6,886 bases of DNA from NCBI GenBank assembly GCA_002398105.1, contig DHCD01000016.1, positions 21,733 through 28,618 of the forward strand. The letters are read 5' to 3'. Position 1 is the first letter of the stretch; the number at the start of each line of letters is the position of its first letter. The notes below the pieces were generated by a model. It searched no databases, had not been told where the DNA came from, and saw nothing but the letters and a program-made list of their open reading frames with translations. The position numbers and the translations under genes were made by a program. Shown here in pieces: positions 1-5,587 of this stretch. Source of the stretch: Syntrophomonas sp. UBA4911. Its GTDB lineage: Bacteria > Bacillota > Syntrophomonadia > Syntrophomonadales > Syntrophomonadaceae.

Positions 1-30
1 ACTGAAACTGGTTTTGAGATATTAACGGCC

Positions 31-128
31 TAGGGGAAAACTTTATATGCTGATTGTGGATGGATCTGACCCATCAAGCTCTGGTAATGGGTTACATGGC
101 AGTCGATTCCGACCATATCCCGAAATAA
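31..128 (+). other. Possible 3' remnant or tiny ORF on + strand at window edge
   Basis: The left edge has no long open frame. In the frame of position 1 the DNA reads TETGFEILTA and stops at TAG 31-33, which could be the end of a gene lying outside the window. In another frame an ATG at 60-62 opens a 22-codon frame (begins MDLTHQALVMGY) ending at TAA 126-128, only about 17 bases before a strong + strand terminator. In that same frame there are stops at 15-17 and 51-53, so any longer gene would have to be broken. No clear ribosome binding site precedes ATG 60. Either the terminator serves the gene ending at 33, or this is a decayed or very small gene. I do not recognise the peptide. Confidence 0.2.
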
Positions 129-142
129 TATGCTTTGACTGA

Positions 143-2881
143 TTAAATCCCGGGTTGTTCCGGGGTTTTTTTTGGTTTGCCGGCTTTGAGTTCGACCACA
201 TATATTTTTCTTTCCTGGTCGGCAGGCTGGGGAAAGGTGATCATACAGGCAAACGAATCTACCCGACCAGGTGGGATAAGAGCCCGCACCTTGCTGTAGC
301 TGTCGGCAGTCAGCACCGCTATATATCTCCGGTCCTGACCAAAGGAAGCGAGCCAGGAATTGACCTCGTCATCTGACTTAAGATCGCCTGGGATGCTGGT
401 TTTAAGATAAGTATGCTGTTTGAAATCCAGCAAATAAGGAAGAGGGTCGTTTTCCAGAGATAATCCCTGATCCAGCAGAACCAGATAATCATCTCCGGAG
501 GAAAGCTGTTCAGCCTGGGCTATTACACTCAGAGCCAGACGATTGGATTCATTGGTGACCTCTTTGCTGCGGCAGTAATTATAGTAAGGGACGAATTGCA
601 GGCATACCAGCATGGCCGCGGCGGCAATGGCCAGGGGGCGGATGCCTTTCCGGTTCCCTGCCCGGCTGTGCACGTGATCATAAAGGTAAACTGCTCCGGC
701 TGACGTAAACAGCAGGGCGCAGATAAATACCGGCATGATATAGCGGGTGTTAAGGAAAAAAACGTAGCGTTCGTTAAGGATGGGTATTACCAAAAAAGCT
801 GCAATTATATAATACAGGGGCAATATTTTCTTTGGTTTACGGGTCACAATAATCCCGGTCAGCAACAGCAGCAGAGACAGGCTGAAGAGGGGATGAAGCA
901 GATACTGCAGCAGGTGGTCATGATGAATATAAGTCGAGCTTAGGGTGCGCAGCAATTCAACCGCCATATTGTAAAAATTTAAGAGGTAAGATAAAATTCC
1001 GGGATCCTGTTCCAGGGTGTAGGACTTATTGCTGAGCCAGCGCAGGCTGCCGCCCCGGGAAACGATGTTAAAATAAATCATATTGGCATAACCGCCCAGC
1101 AGAGTCAAAGCAGCAGCCAGGTACCATTGCGGGCTGATTTTAACCTGTCGGCGAAATGACGGCCGCAGCAGATAAAAGACAGTGACCAAGAGATAAATTA
1201 TTACCGAGGAATGAGTCTGCAGGGCGGCAGCCCAGGCGAAGGCAGCCAGAACTAACCAGGGCCCGCTTTTCTTTTCTTCCGCCTTAATAGTTGCGGTTAA
1301 GGCCAGGGTAAAGAAGAAGGGGGTGGTGCAGTTTGACCAGGCCATATGAGTCACCAGGATGTGCATGCCGTTAAAAAGCAGGAGGGACGCAGCCAGCAAG
1401 CCGGTGCGGCGGTCGAACAGGCGGCTGCCCAGGTAGTATAGCAGGGGGACGGTAAGAGCTGCGGTTACCGCCACATATAAACGGGGCAGATATATGCTGG
1501 GGCCCAGAAGTTTAAAAAGGCCGGCCATAATATAATTATGCATGGCGCCTATATCCCAGGCAGCATTGTGCAGGGGGAAAAGCTGCCCCGTATATATGAG
1601 ATAAGACAACCGTACCTCTTTTAACTCGTCTATAAAGCGGGGTATCTCCCACAGCCAGGGCAAACGCAGCCCCAGGGCGGCAATAAAAGCAGCCAGAGCC
1701 AAGGCGCATTGCCGCAGGTTCTGAGTGCCGCCGGGAAGAGCATAAGCATTGAAAAATAATCCTGCTTTTATCCGGAAGAGATCCAGCAGCATCTGGGCCG
1801 GAGCCAGCGGGTTGACCCGGCTGCCGGGACAATCTCTGGCTTTGACCGGCAGTTCGGCTGTTTCATATTGCAGAGCCCGGGCCAGTACCAGAACTTCCAC
1901 ATCAAAGGCAAAACGATCAAGGCGTTGGCGGCTGAAAATATCCCGGGCAGCCTGATAGTGGAAGCCTTTTAAACCGCATTGGCTGTCTTTTATGCCGGGA
2001 AGCAGGAGAGCCTGTACCAGTAGGTTGAAGGTTCGCCCCATCAGGCGTCGGCGCCGGGATTCGCCTTCTGCTCGCCTGCTCCCGGAACTACTACGGCAGG
2101 CTATGGTTATTTTATTTCCCGCCTGCAATTTATCGCGCAGAGCTTCAATGTGCTGAGGGGTAAAGGTATCGTCAGCATCGCAGAAAATTATGAATTCCCC
2201 TCTGGCAGCCATCACCCCGGTTCGTACTGCTTTCCCTTTCCCCTGGTTGCGGGGATGAGAAATACAGGATACCTGGGGATGTTCAGCCGCAATAAGCATA
2301 ACCTCCTCCCGGGTGGAGTCATTGCCGCCATCGTCGACTACGATAATTTCAACCGGAAAGCGGGACGGCAGGGTTGATACCAGGTGCCGCAGCCTCTGGG
2401 GAAGACGGATAGCCTCGTTGTAGGCCGGAATAATTATGCTGGTGAGATGGGGCTGATAAGATTCGTATTCCGGTTGGAGGCTAACTTTTTTAAATACCCA
2501 GTAACGGTAGAGCATAAAATTCCAGCTGGCCGACAAAATCGCCGCCGCTAATTTAGCGATGTTAAGCATCAGATAGGAGGCGGTAGGTGAGAGACGGGAA
2601 AAAAGACCTACGATCGCCGTATTGACCAGCATTCCGGTCAGTGAAACCAATATGAACTTGGGCAATTGTATACCGTAGGCAGGGTCACTGGATTTAAAGG
2701 TCCAGACCCGGTTTAAGATGTAGCTGTTGATGATGGCCGCGGTGACCGCCGCCATGTTTATCAACAGTAAAAACCATCCGCTCTTTATACCGCTTAAACT
2801 GATCAAGCTGTTAAATAATGCAAAATCAATGATGGTATTTAAGATTCCGACTATTATAAATCTATATATCTGCCCAAACAT
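143..2881 (-). CDS. GtrA / GT2 (DPM1-like) / ArnT-PMT-like GT-C fusion glycosyltransferase
   Basis: A 912-residue integral membrane protein with three parts. Residues ~5-131 are a GtrA-like domain with four membrane segments and the paired motifs NSYILNRVWTFK (52-63) and WNFMLYRYWVFKK (120-132). Residues ~146-375 are a cytoplasmic GT2 domain of the DPM1/GtrB type: IIIPAYNE (149-156), VVDDGGNDST (181-190), RNQGKGKAVRTG (211-222), the metal-binding DAD at 235-237, DSQCGLKGF (299-307) and FAFDVEVL (324-331). Residues ~391-770 form a multi-span GT-C domain like ArnT/PMT, with the acidic pair D418-E419 in the first outer loop and RYIMP at 713-717; ~140 C-terminal residues (770-912) look extracytoplasmic. 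By family knowledge, the GT2 part charges undecaprenyl phosphate with a sugar, the GtrA part flips it, and the GT-C part transfers it outside the cell; sugar and acceptor are unknown. Start ATG 2879-2881 has AAAGGA (2891-2896) nine bases upstream. Monocistronic, divergent from the Spo0E-like gene. Confidence 0.93.
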   Translation of the reverse strand: MFGQIYRFIIVGILNTIIDFALFNSLISLSGIKSGWFLLLINMAAVTAAIINSYILNRVWTFKSSDPAYGIQLPKFILVSLTGMLVNTAIVGLFSRLSPTASYLMLNIAKLAAAILSASWNFMLYRYWVFKKVSLQPEYESYQPHLTSIIIPAYNEAIRLPQRLRHLVSTLPSRFPVEIIVVDDGGNDSTREEVMLIAAEHPQVSCISHPRNQGKGKAVRTGVMAARGEFIIFCDADDTFTPQHIEALRDKLQAGNKITIACRSSSGSRRAEGESRRRRLMGRTFNLLVQALLLPGIKDSQCGLKGFHYQAARDIFSRQRLDRFAFDVEVLVLARALQYETAELPVKARDCPGSRVNPLAPAQMLLDLFRIKAGLFFNAYALPGGTQNLRQCALALAAFIAALGLRLPWLWEIPRFIDELKEVRLSYLIYTGQLFPLHNAAWDIGAMHNYIMAGLFKLLGPSIYLPRLYVAVTAALTVPLLYYLGSRLFDRRTGLLAASLLLFNGMHILVTHMAWSNCTTPFFFTLALTATIKAEEKKSGPWLVLAAFAWAAALQTHSSVIIYLLVTVFYLLRPSFRRQVKISPQWYLAAALTLLGGYANMIYFNIVSRGGSLRWLSNKSYTLEQDPGILSYLLNFYNMAVELLRTLSSTYIHHDHLLQYLLHPLFSLSLLLLLTGIIVTRKPKKILPLYYIIAAFLVIPILNERYVFFLNTRYIMPVFICALLFTSAGAVYLYDHVHSRAGNRKGIRPLAIAAAAMLVCLQFVPYYNYCRSKEVTNESNRLALSVIAQAEQLSSGDDYLVLLDQGLSLENDPLPYLLDFKQHTYLKTSIPGDLKSDDEVNSWLASFGQDRRYIAVLTADSYSKVRALIPPGRVDSFACMITFPQPADQERKIYVVELKAGKPKKTPEQPGI
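146..173 (+). terminator. Intrinsic terminator on + strand
   Basis: An 8-bp stem AATCCCGG / CCGGGGTT (146-153 with 160-167, one T-G wobble) encloses a 6-base loop and runs into eight T residues (166-173). This is a textbook rho-independent terminator for transcription coming from the left on the + strand. It overlaps the last codons and stop (143-145) of the oppositely oriented glycosyltransferase gene, so the C-terminal codons of that gene (residues 902-912, KPKKTPEQPGI) double as terminator. On the - strand the tract after the stem is only ATTTAATC, so it is a poor terminator in that direction. Confidence 0.75.
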
Positions 2882-2890
2882 ATAGGTAAA

Positions 2891-2934
2891 TCCTTTCCTT
2901 TGTCAGATATATAGATTATTTCCCAATATAATGA
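2891..2934 (-). promoter_or_regulatory. Leader and possible -10 region of the fusion glycosyltransferase
   Basis: Read on the - strand, the bases upstream of the start are AT-rich and contain TATATT (about 2926-2931) and CTATATAT, either of which could be a -10 element, followed by the ribosome binding site AAAGGA. No good -35 hexamer lies at the right spacing from TATATT, which would suit an activator-dependent promoter. The exact start point cannot be fixed by eye. Confidence 0.25.
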
Positions 2935-2941
2935 ATTAATG

Positions 2942-2949
2942 CTGTCGAA
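2942..2949 (+). promoter_or_regulatory. Candidate Spo0A box (CTGTCGAA)
   Basis: CTGTCGAA matches the Spo0A box TTGTCGAA at seven of eight positions and holds the full TGNCGAA core. It lies in the divergent region, 61 bases upstream of the glycosyltransferase start and about 90 bases before the candidate -35 of the Spo0E-like gene. On the - strand it reads TTCGACAG and falls where the poorly conserved -35 of the TATATT promoter would be. A seven-base core of this kind is expected a few times by chance in a window this long, so context carries much of the weight. Confidence 0.3.
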
Positions 2950-3036
2950 TTTCAGCTTCTGTAGGTGTCCCTGGCTTATTATCCGCAATCTGACGGGAAG
3001 ATTCTATCGGGGACAAATAATAATTCAAATGTTGTA

Positions 3037-3065
3037 TTGCAAGATCAGCTAACCCTTGTTATCAT
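3037..3065 (+). promoter_or_regulatory. Candidate sigma-A-type promoter of the Spo0E-like gene
   Basis: TTGCAA (3037-3042) and TATCAT (3060-3065) are separated by exactly 17 bases, matching the -35 and -10 consensus at 4/6 and 5/6 positions. Transcription would start near 3072, about 20 bases before the ribosome binding site of the small gene at 3106. Called by eye only. Confidence 0.45.
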
Positions 3066-3105
3066 AATGACGAGCCCAAGCCAAATAGTAAAAGGAGCAT
3101 AGTAC

Positions 3106-3276
3106 GTGATGGAAGATTTGGAAAAGCTAATGCAAGAGATTGAGAAATTAAGGGCTCAGTTGAATTATCAGGGTGAATGCCGGGGGTTGCAGGATGATGA
3201 TGTACTGAAAAAAAGCAAGTTATTGGATAACCTTATTAATCAGTACTACAAGATGACCCGGGCCAAGGCCCTGTAA
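3106..3276 (+). CDS. Spo0E-like sporulation regulatory protein (aspartyl-phosphate phosphatase family)
   Basis: A small gene of 55-56 residues. The pattern is that of the Spo0E family: a first helix rich in charged and leucine residues (MEDLEKLMQEIEKLRAQL), a short turn, then a second helix with the family signature S-x-x-L-D, here SKLLDNLINQYYK (residues 36-48 counted from the ATG). The serine and aspartate correspond to S36 and D40. Family members are helical hairpins that dephosphorylate the response regulator Spo0A and so restrain entry into sporulation; the substrate here is inferred. AAAGGAG (3091-3097) lies 8 bases before GTG 3106 and 11 before ATG 3109; I chose GTG for spacing, but ATG 3109 is nearly as likely and changes one residue. 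Length is typical for the short clostridial and bacillar members. A stem-loop at 3322-3353 follows. Confidence 0.85.
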   Translation: MMEDLEKLMQEIEKLRAQLNYQGECRGLQDDDVLKKSKLLDNLINQYYKMTRAKAL

Positions 3277-3319
3277 GCTATGCTGAGTCTGACTTGGGGG
3301 TAAAAAGAGGTTAGAGAAA

Positions 3320-3361
3320 ATGAAACGCCGCTCGTTAAAAAGAGTGGCGTTTCGTAATTGA
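3320..3361 (+). CDS. Doubtful 13-codon basic ORF within the stem-loop
   Basis: ATG 3320 to TGA 3361 encodes MKRRSLKRVAFRN, strongly basic, with AGAGG (3306-3310) nine bases upstream. The frame coincides almost exactly with the stem-loop at 3322-3353, so the apparent codons may simply be the hairpin. No family is recognisable. Listed because a second tiny frame with a better ribosome binding site follows at 3389. Confidence 0.12.
   Translation: MKRRSLKRVAFRN
3322..3353 (+). other. Strong stem-loop downstream of the Spo0E-like gene
   Basis: GAAACGCCGCTC (3322-3333) pairs with GAGTGGCGTTTC (3342-3353) over 12 bp with a single G-T wobble and an 8-base loop. It sits 45 bases after the small gene and could end or protect its transcript. 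No T-tract follows on the + strand (GTAATTGATA), so it is not a standard intrinsic terminator; the - strand tail ATTTTCTCT is slightly better, but no gene on that strand would need it. Confidence 0.5.
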
Positions 3362-3374
3362 TATGTAAATTAAT

Positions 3375-3409
3375 GGAGGTGTCAGGTAATGAAAAAGTAT
3401 CGTCAATAA
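3375..3409 (+). other. Strong ribosome binding site with a 6-codon ORF (MKKYRQ)
   Basis: GGAGG (3375-3379) lies nine bases before ATG 3389, which opens MKKYRQ and stops at TAA 3407-3409. Such a good ribosome binding site in front of six codons could mark a leader peptide, the stump of a decayed gene, or chance. It lies upstream of the candidate degV promoter, so it is unlikely to be in the main degV transcript. Confidence 0.2.
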
Positions 3410-3456
3410 TTAACATTTAATAGCCCATAATAGAGGATTTATGCCGATTATAGTTC

Positions 3457-3485
3457 TTGTCTGCAGTCCGTAAAAGTAGTAAAAT
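3457..3485 (+). promoter_or_regulatory. Candidate sigma-A-type promoter of degV
   Basis: TTGTCT (3457-3462) and TAAAAT (3480-3485) are 17 bases apart, matching consensus at 4/6 and 5/6 positions. Transcription would start near 3492 and give a leader of about 35 bases with the ribosome binding site GGGAGG. An inverted repeat (3466-3473 with 3494-3501) brackets the -10 element. Confidence 0.45.
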
Positions 3486-3501
3486 GCATTATATTACGGG
3501 C
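3466..3501. promoter_or_regulatory. Inverted repeat over the degV -10 region (possible operator)
   Basis: GTCCGTAA (3466-3473) is complementary to TTACGGGC (3494-3501) at eight positions with one T-G wobble, six of them (CCGTAA/TTACGG) perfect. The half-sites are 28 bases apart start to start, nearly three helical turns, and lie on either side of the candidate -10 and start point. A repressor dimer bound here would block transcription. The regulator is unknown. Confidence 0.28.
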
Positions 3502-3512
3502 AATATGGTTGT

Positions 3513-3519
3513 GGGAGGG
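3513..3519 (+). promoter_or_regulatory. Ribosome binding site deciding the degV start
   Basis: GGGAGGG ends seven bases before ATG 3527-3529. It overlaps the codons that a TTG start at 3509 would use and thus rules that longer start out. Confidence 0.8.
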
Positions 3520-3526
3520 TATATTT

Positions 3527-4384
3527 ATGGGCAAAATCCGTCTTTATGCCGACAACGCTTGTGATTTAGATACAGATTTTCTTGAACAGCTGCAGGTGAA
3601 AATGTTTTATATGCCGGTTACCATAAAGGATGAAACTTATCGGGACCGTTTGAGCATTAGCCCTCCTGAGTTCTACCGCTTAATTGCCGAACCCGGTGTA
3701 GTCCCAACCACGGCCCAGATCACGCCGGTCGATTTTCAGGAGGAATTTGAACGGGTTATAACCGAAAGTGACGATGAGATTATCTACATTGCGTTTTCTT
3801 CAGCTCTCAGCGGAACTTATCAGTCGGCTTGCGTAGCCCGGGATATGATTGATCCTCAAAGGATAACGGTAATAGACTCCCGGAGTGCCTCGGTGGGCTA
3901 TGGCCTGACCGTGATCAGGGCAGCTCACGATATAGCTGCCGGCAAAAGTAAAGCCGAAGTCATTGCCGGAATTGACGACAACATAGCCCGCATTCAGCAT
4001 ATCTTTATAGTAGGCAATTTCGATATGCTCAAAAGAGGAGGCCGTATAAGCGCTGCTTCTGCAGCCTTAGGCAATCTGCTTAATATTAAGTTGATCGCCC
4101 ATTTTGTGGAAGGGAAGATCCATCCCCTGGAGAAATCTCATGGGATTAAAAAAGCCAAGAAGCGGATGCTGGAAATAATGGAGGAGAGAGGTTACCAGCT
4201 GTCAGAACAGCTGATAGGGATCAATCACTCCAATGACCCGGAGGGGGCTCTGGAAATAAAGGGCTTGATTCAAGAAAGGTTTGGCTGCCGGGAATTCGTC
4301 ATATCAGAGATAGGGGCGGCCATTGGCTCCCATGTAGGCGCAGGCACCTACTCGGTTTTCTTCCTTACCCCACCGCTTAGGTAA
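3527..4384 (+). CDS. DegV family protein (fatty-acid-binding, FakB-like)
   Basis: A 285-residue soluble protein of normal length for the DegV family, whose members bind a long-chain fatty acid; FakB members present it to the kinase FakA for phosphorylation and entry into phospholipid synthesis. Family hallmarks, numbered from ATG 3527: the N-terminal YADNACDL (7-14), PTTAQITP (60-67), SSALSGTYQSA (91-101), VIDSRSASVG (115-124), LKRGGRIS (168-175) and the C-terminal IGSHVGAGT (266-274). The last motif usually has proline where this has A272 (G-P-G versus G-A-G), a small deviation. An in-frame TTG at 3509 would add six residues, but the ribosome binding site GGGAGG (3513-3518) lies within that extension and 8 bases before ATG 3527, so ATG is the start. 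No fakA gene is visible nearby. Convergent with the GT4 gene across 45 bases. The ligand is inferred from the family. Confidence 0.93.
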   Translation: MGKIRLYADNACDLDTDFLEQLQVKMFYMPVTIKDETYRDRLSISPPEFYRLIAEPGVVPTTAQITPVDFQEEFERVITESDDEIIYIAFSSALSGTYQSACVARDMIDPQRITVIDSRSASVGYGLTVIRAAHDIAAGKSKAEVIAGIDDNIARIQHIFIVGNFDMLKRGGRISAASAALGNLLNIKLIAHFVEGKIHPLEKSHGIKKAKKRMLEIMEERGYQLSEQLIGINHSNDPEGALEIKGLIQERFGCREFVISEIGAAIGSHVGAGTYSVFFLTPPLR

Positions 4385-4408
4385 TAAGAAAATAAACGCC
4401 GATTTATT
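4384..4408 (-). terminator. Weak intrinsic terminator of the GT4 gene in the convergent gap
   Basis: On the - strand AATAAAT-CGGC-GTTTATT forms a 7-bp stem (one T-G pair) with a four-base loop, followed by TTCTTATT. It lies about 20 bases beyond the GT4 stop and directly against the degV stop. The stem is A/T-rich, so strength is doubtful. On the + strand the inner pair is lost and the following bases are ATGATTTTTAAGG, so it is a still weaker terminator for degV. The whole gap of 45 bases holds nothing else. Confidence 0.4.
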
Positions 4409-4429
4409 ATGATTTTTAAGGATTTTGGG

Positions 4430-5446
4430 TTAGCGCTTTTCATCCAGAATCTGCTCATATACGGAGATATAATCATCTGTCATTCTTTCCTGACTGAAAC
4501 GCGATTCCACCCAATGGCGGCAGTCCTTTCGATCCAGGTTGGCGATCAGCGCCAGCTTTTCACAGGCTTCTGACACATTATTGACCAGAAATCCGGTATG
4601 GCCATGATCAACAACTTCCGGCATTGCTCCCTTCCGGAAAGCTATTACCGGAGTCCCGCAGGCCATGGACTCCACTACACTGAGACCGAAGGGCTCATCA
4701 AAGTGGATAGGATGAAGCAAGGCGTAGGCCTGGCCCAGCAGTTGATTCCTCTGATGGGGGCCGACCGAGCCCAGATAAAATACGTTCTGGTTGTCCACCC
4801 AGGGGGCAACCTGGGTATTATAATAATCCTTATCCTGGATAATACCTGCAATGTAAAGCTTCATGCCGCAGCGACGGGCAATTTCAATGGCATCCGCAGT
4901 TCCTTTATCCGGATGGATGCGGCCGAAGTAAAGCAAATATTCTCCCGGCTGTTCAACCAAAGTAAATTCCCGCAGGTCAATGCCGTGGTATACGGTGGCC
5001 AGGTAGTCAAGTTCAGGGCTGCGGTCGGCATTGCTGATGGAGACATAGAAGTTATCGCGGCTATACTCCCGGTAAATAGGCAATATCCTTGGGGAAGAAA
5101 AGCCGTGAATAGTGGTTAACACCGGGGTATTGACCAGGCGGCTATAGGATAAAGGCATGAAATCATAATTGTTATGGATGAGGTCAAATCTGTCTGCCCG
5201 CTCAAAAAGATAGGCTATATGCATAGCCTCCCATACCTTAGGGTCTATGCTCTGGTTTTCCTCATAAGGGAAAGGACAGATATACTCCAATCGGGCGGAG
5301 GTATGCGAATCACCGGTGGCAAAGAGGGTGACGTCAACTCCCTTATGGGCCAGACCCTCTGCCAGCAATGACACCACCCGCTCCCAGGGACCATAGTGGC
5401 GTGGAGGGGTTCTCCAGGCTATAGGTGACAACAAAGCTATCTTCAT
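4430..5446 (-). CDS. Family 4 glycosyltransferase (GT-B fold)
   Basis: A 338-residue cytoplasmic or membrane-associated retaining glycosyltransferase. The N-terminal half has the donor-fold start MKIALLSPIAW and the loop GPWERVVSLLAEGLAHKGVDV (19-39), typical of GT4 enzymes that use a nucleotide sugar, then LTTIHGF (110-116). The C-terminal half has YFGRIHPDKG (173-182), whose R176 and K181 are the expected diphosphate-contacting residues, and the E-x7-E motif EPFGLSVVE (251-259) followed by SMACGTPVIAF, PEVV and GFLV. No membrane segment or signal peptide is visible. It resembles GT4 members sometimes named after UDP-glucose:tetrahydrobiopterin glucosyltransferase, but donor and acceptor cannot be read from sequence. 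Start ATG 5444-5446 has a perfect AGGAGG (5454-5459) seven bases upstream. It stands alone, 293 bases after the VanW gene on the same strand, and converges with degV. Confidence 0.92.
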   Translation of the reverse strand: MKIALLSPIAWRTPPRHYGPWERVVSLLAEGLAHKGVDVTLFATGDSHTSARLEYICPFPYEENQSIDPKVWEAMHIAYLFERADRFDLIHNNYDFMPLSYSRLVNTPVLTTIHGFSSPRILPIYREYSRDNFYVSISNADRSPELDYLATVYHGIDLREFTLVEQPGEYLLYFGRIHPDKGTADAIEIARRCGMKLYIAGIIQDKDYYNTQVAPWVDNQNVFYLGSVGPHQRNQLLGQAYALLHPIHFDEPFGLSVVESMACGTPVIAFRKGAMPEVVDHGHTGFLVNNVSEACEKLALIANLDRKDCRHWVESRFSQERMTDDYISVYEQILDEKR

Positions 5447-5474
5447 AATCTTACCTCCTGCTTCTCAGTAGTAA

Positions 5475-5503
5475 CGTATATTTCAAAGTTTTGACCAAAT
5501 CAA
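5475..5503 (-). promoter_or_regulatory. Candidate promoter of the GT4 gene
   Basis: On the - strand TTGATT (5503-5498) and TATACG (5480-5475) are 17 bases apart, each matching consensus at 4/6 positions. Transcription would begin near 5468, about ten bases before the AGGAGG site. The preceding hairpin (5507-5526) with a T-tract would separate this unit from the VanW gene upstream. Confidence 0.3.
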
Positions 5504-5526
5504 GAAAAATAAACCGCAGTTTATCT
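5501..5526 (-). terminator. Weak intrinsic terminator between VanW and GT4 genes
   Basis: On the - strand AGATAAAC-TGCG-GTTTATTT forms a stem of up to 8 bp (one G-T pair) with a four-base loop and runs into TTCTTG; counting the paired T residues the tract reads TTTATTTTTCTTG. The stem is A/T-rich. It is similar in layout to the hairpin beyond the GT4 gene at 4391-4408. Confidence 0.35.
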
Positions 5527-5587
5527 ATATGATAGCATTATTGCCGGGGCGGCAGGTACTGCTGATAAGGCGAACAGCCGGATCAGA

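Noticed and set aside
96..125. tRNA-like T-arm (CAGTCGATTCCGACCA)
   Set aside because: The stem is only 4 bp with a 4-base loop, and no anticodon or D arm or acceptor stem can be paired around it.
155..376. 73-codon + strand frame opposite the end of the fusion glycosyltransferase
   Set aside because: Antisense to coding sequence, starts in a T-rich terminator tail, no ribosome binding site, no family features.
1536..1832. 98-codon - strand frame inside the fusion glycosyltransferase
   Set aside because: Out-of-frame overlap with the GT-C domain. The composition (rich in R, P, G, A, C) is that of a shifted frame, and the main frame is intact across it.
4598..5119. 173-codon open frame on the + strand opposite the GT4 gene
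   Set aside because: It lies wholly antisense to a conserved glycosyltransferase with all its motifs, has no ribosome binding site that I can see and no recognisable domain; it is a by-product of the codon use on the other strand.
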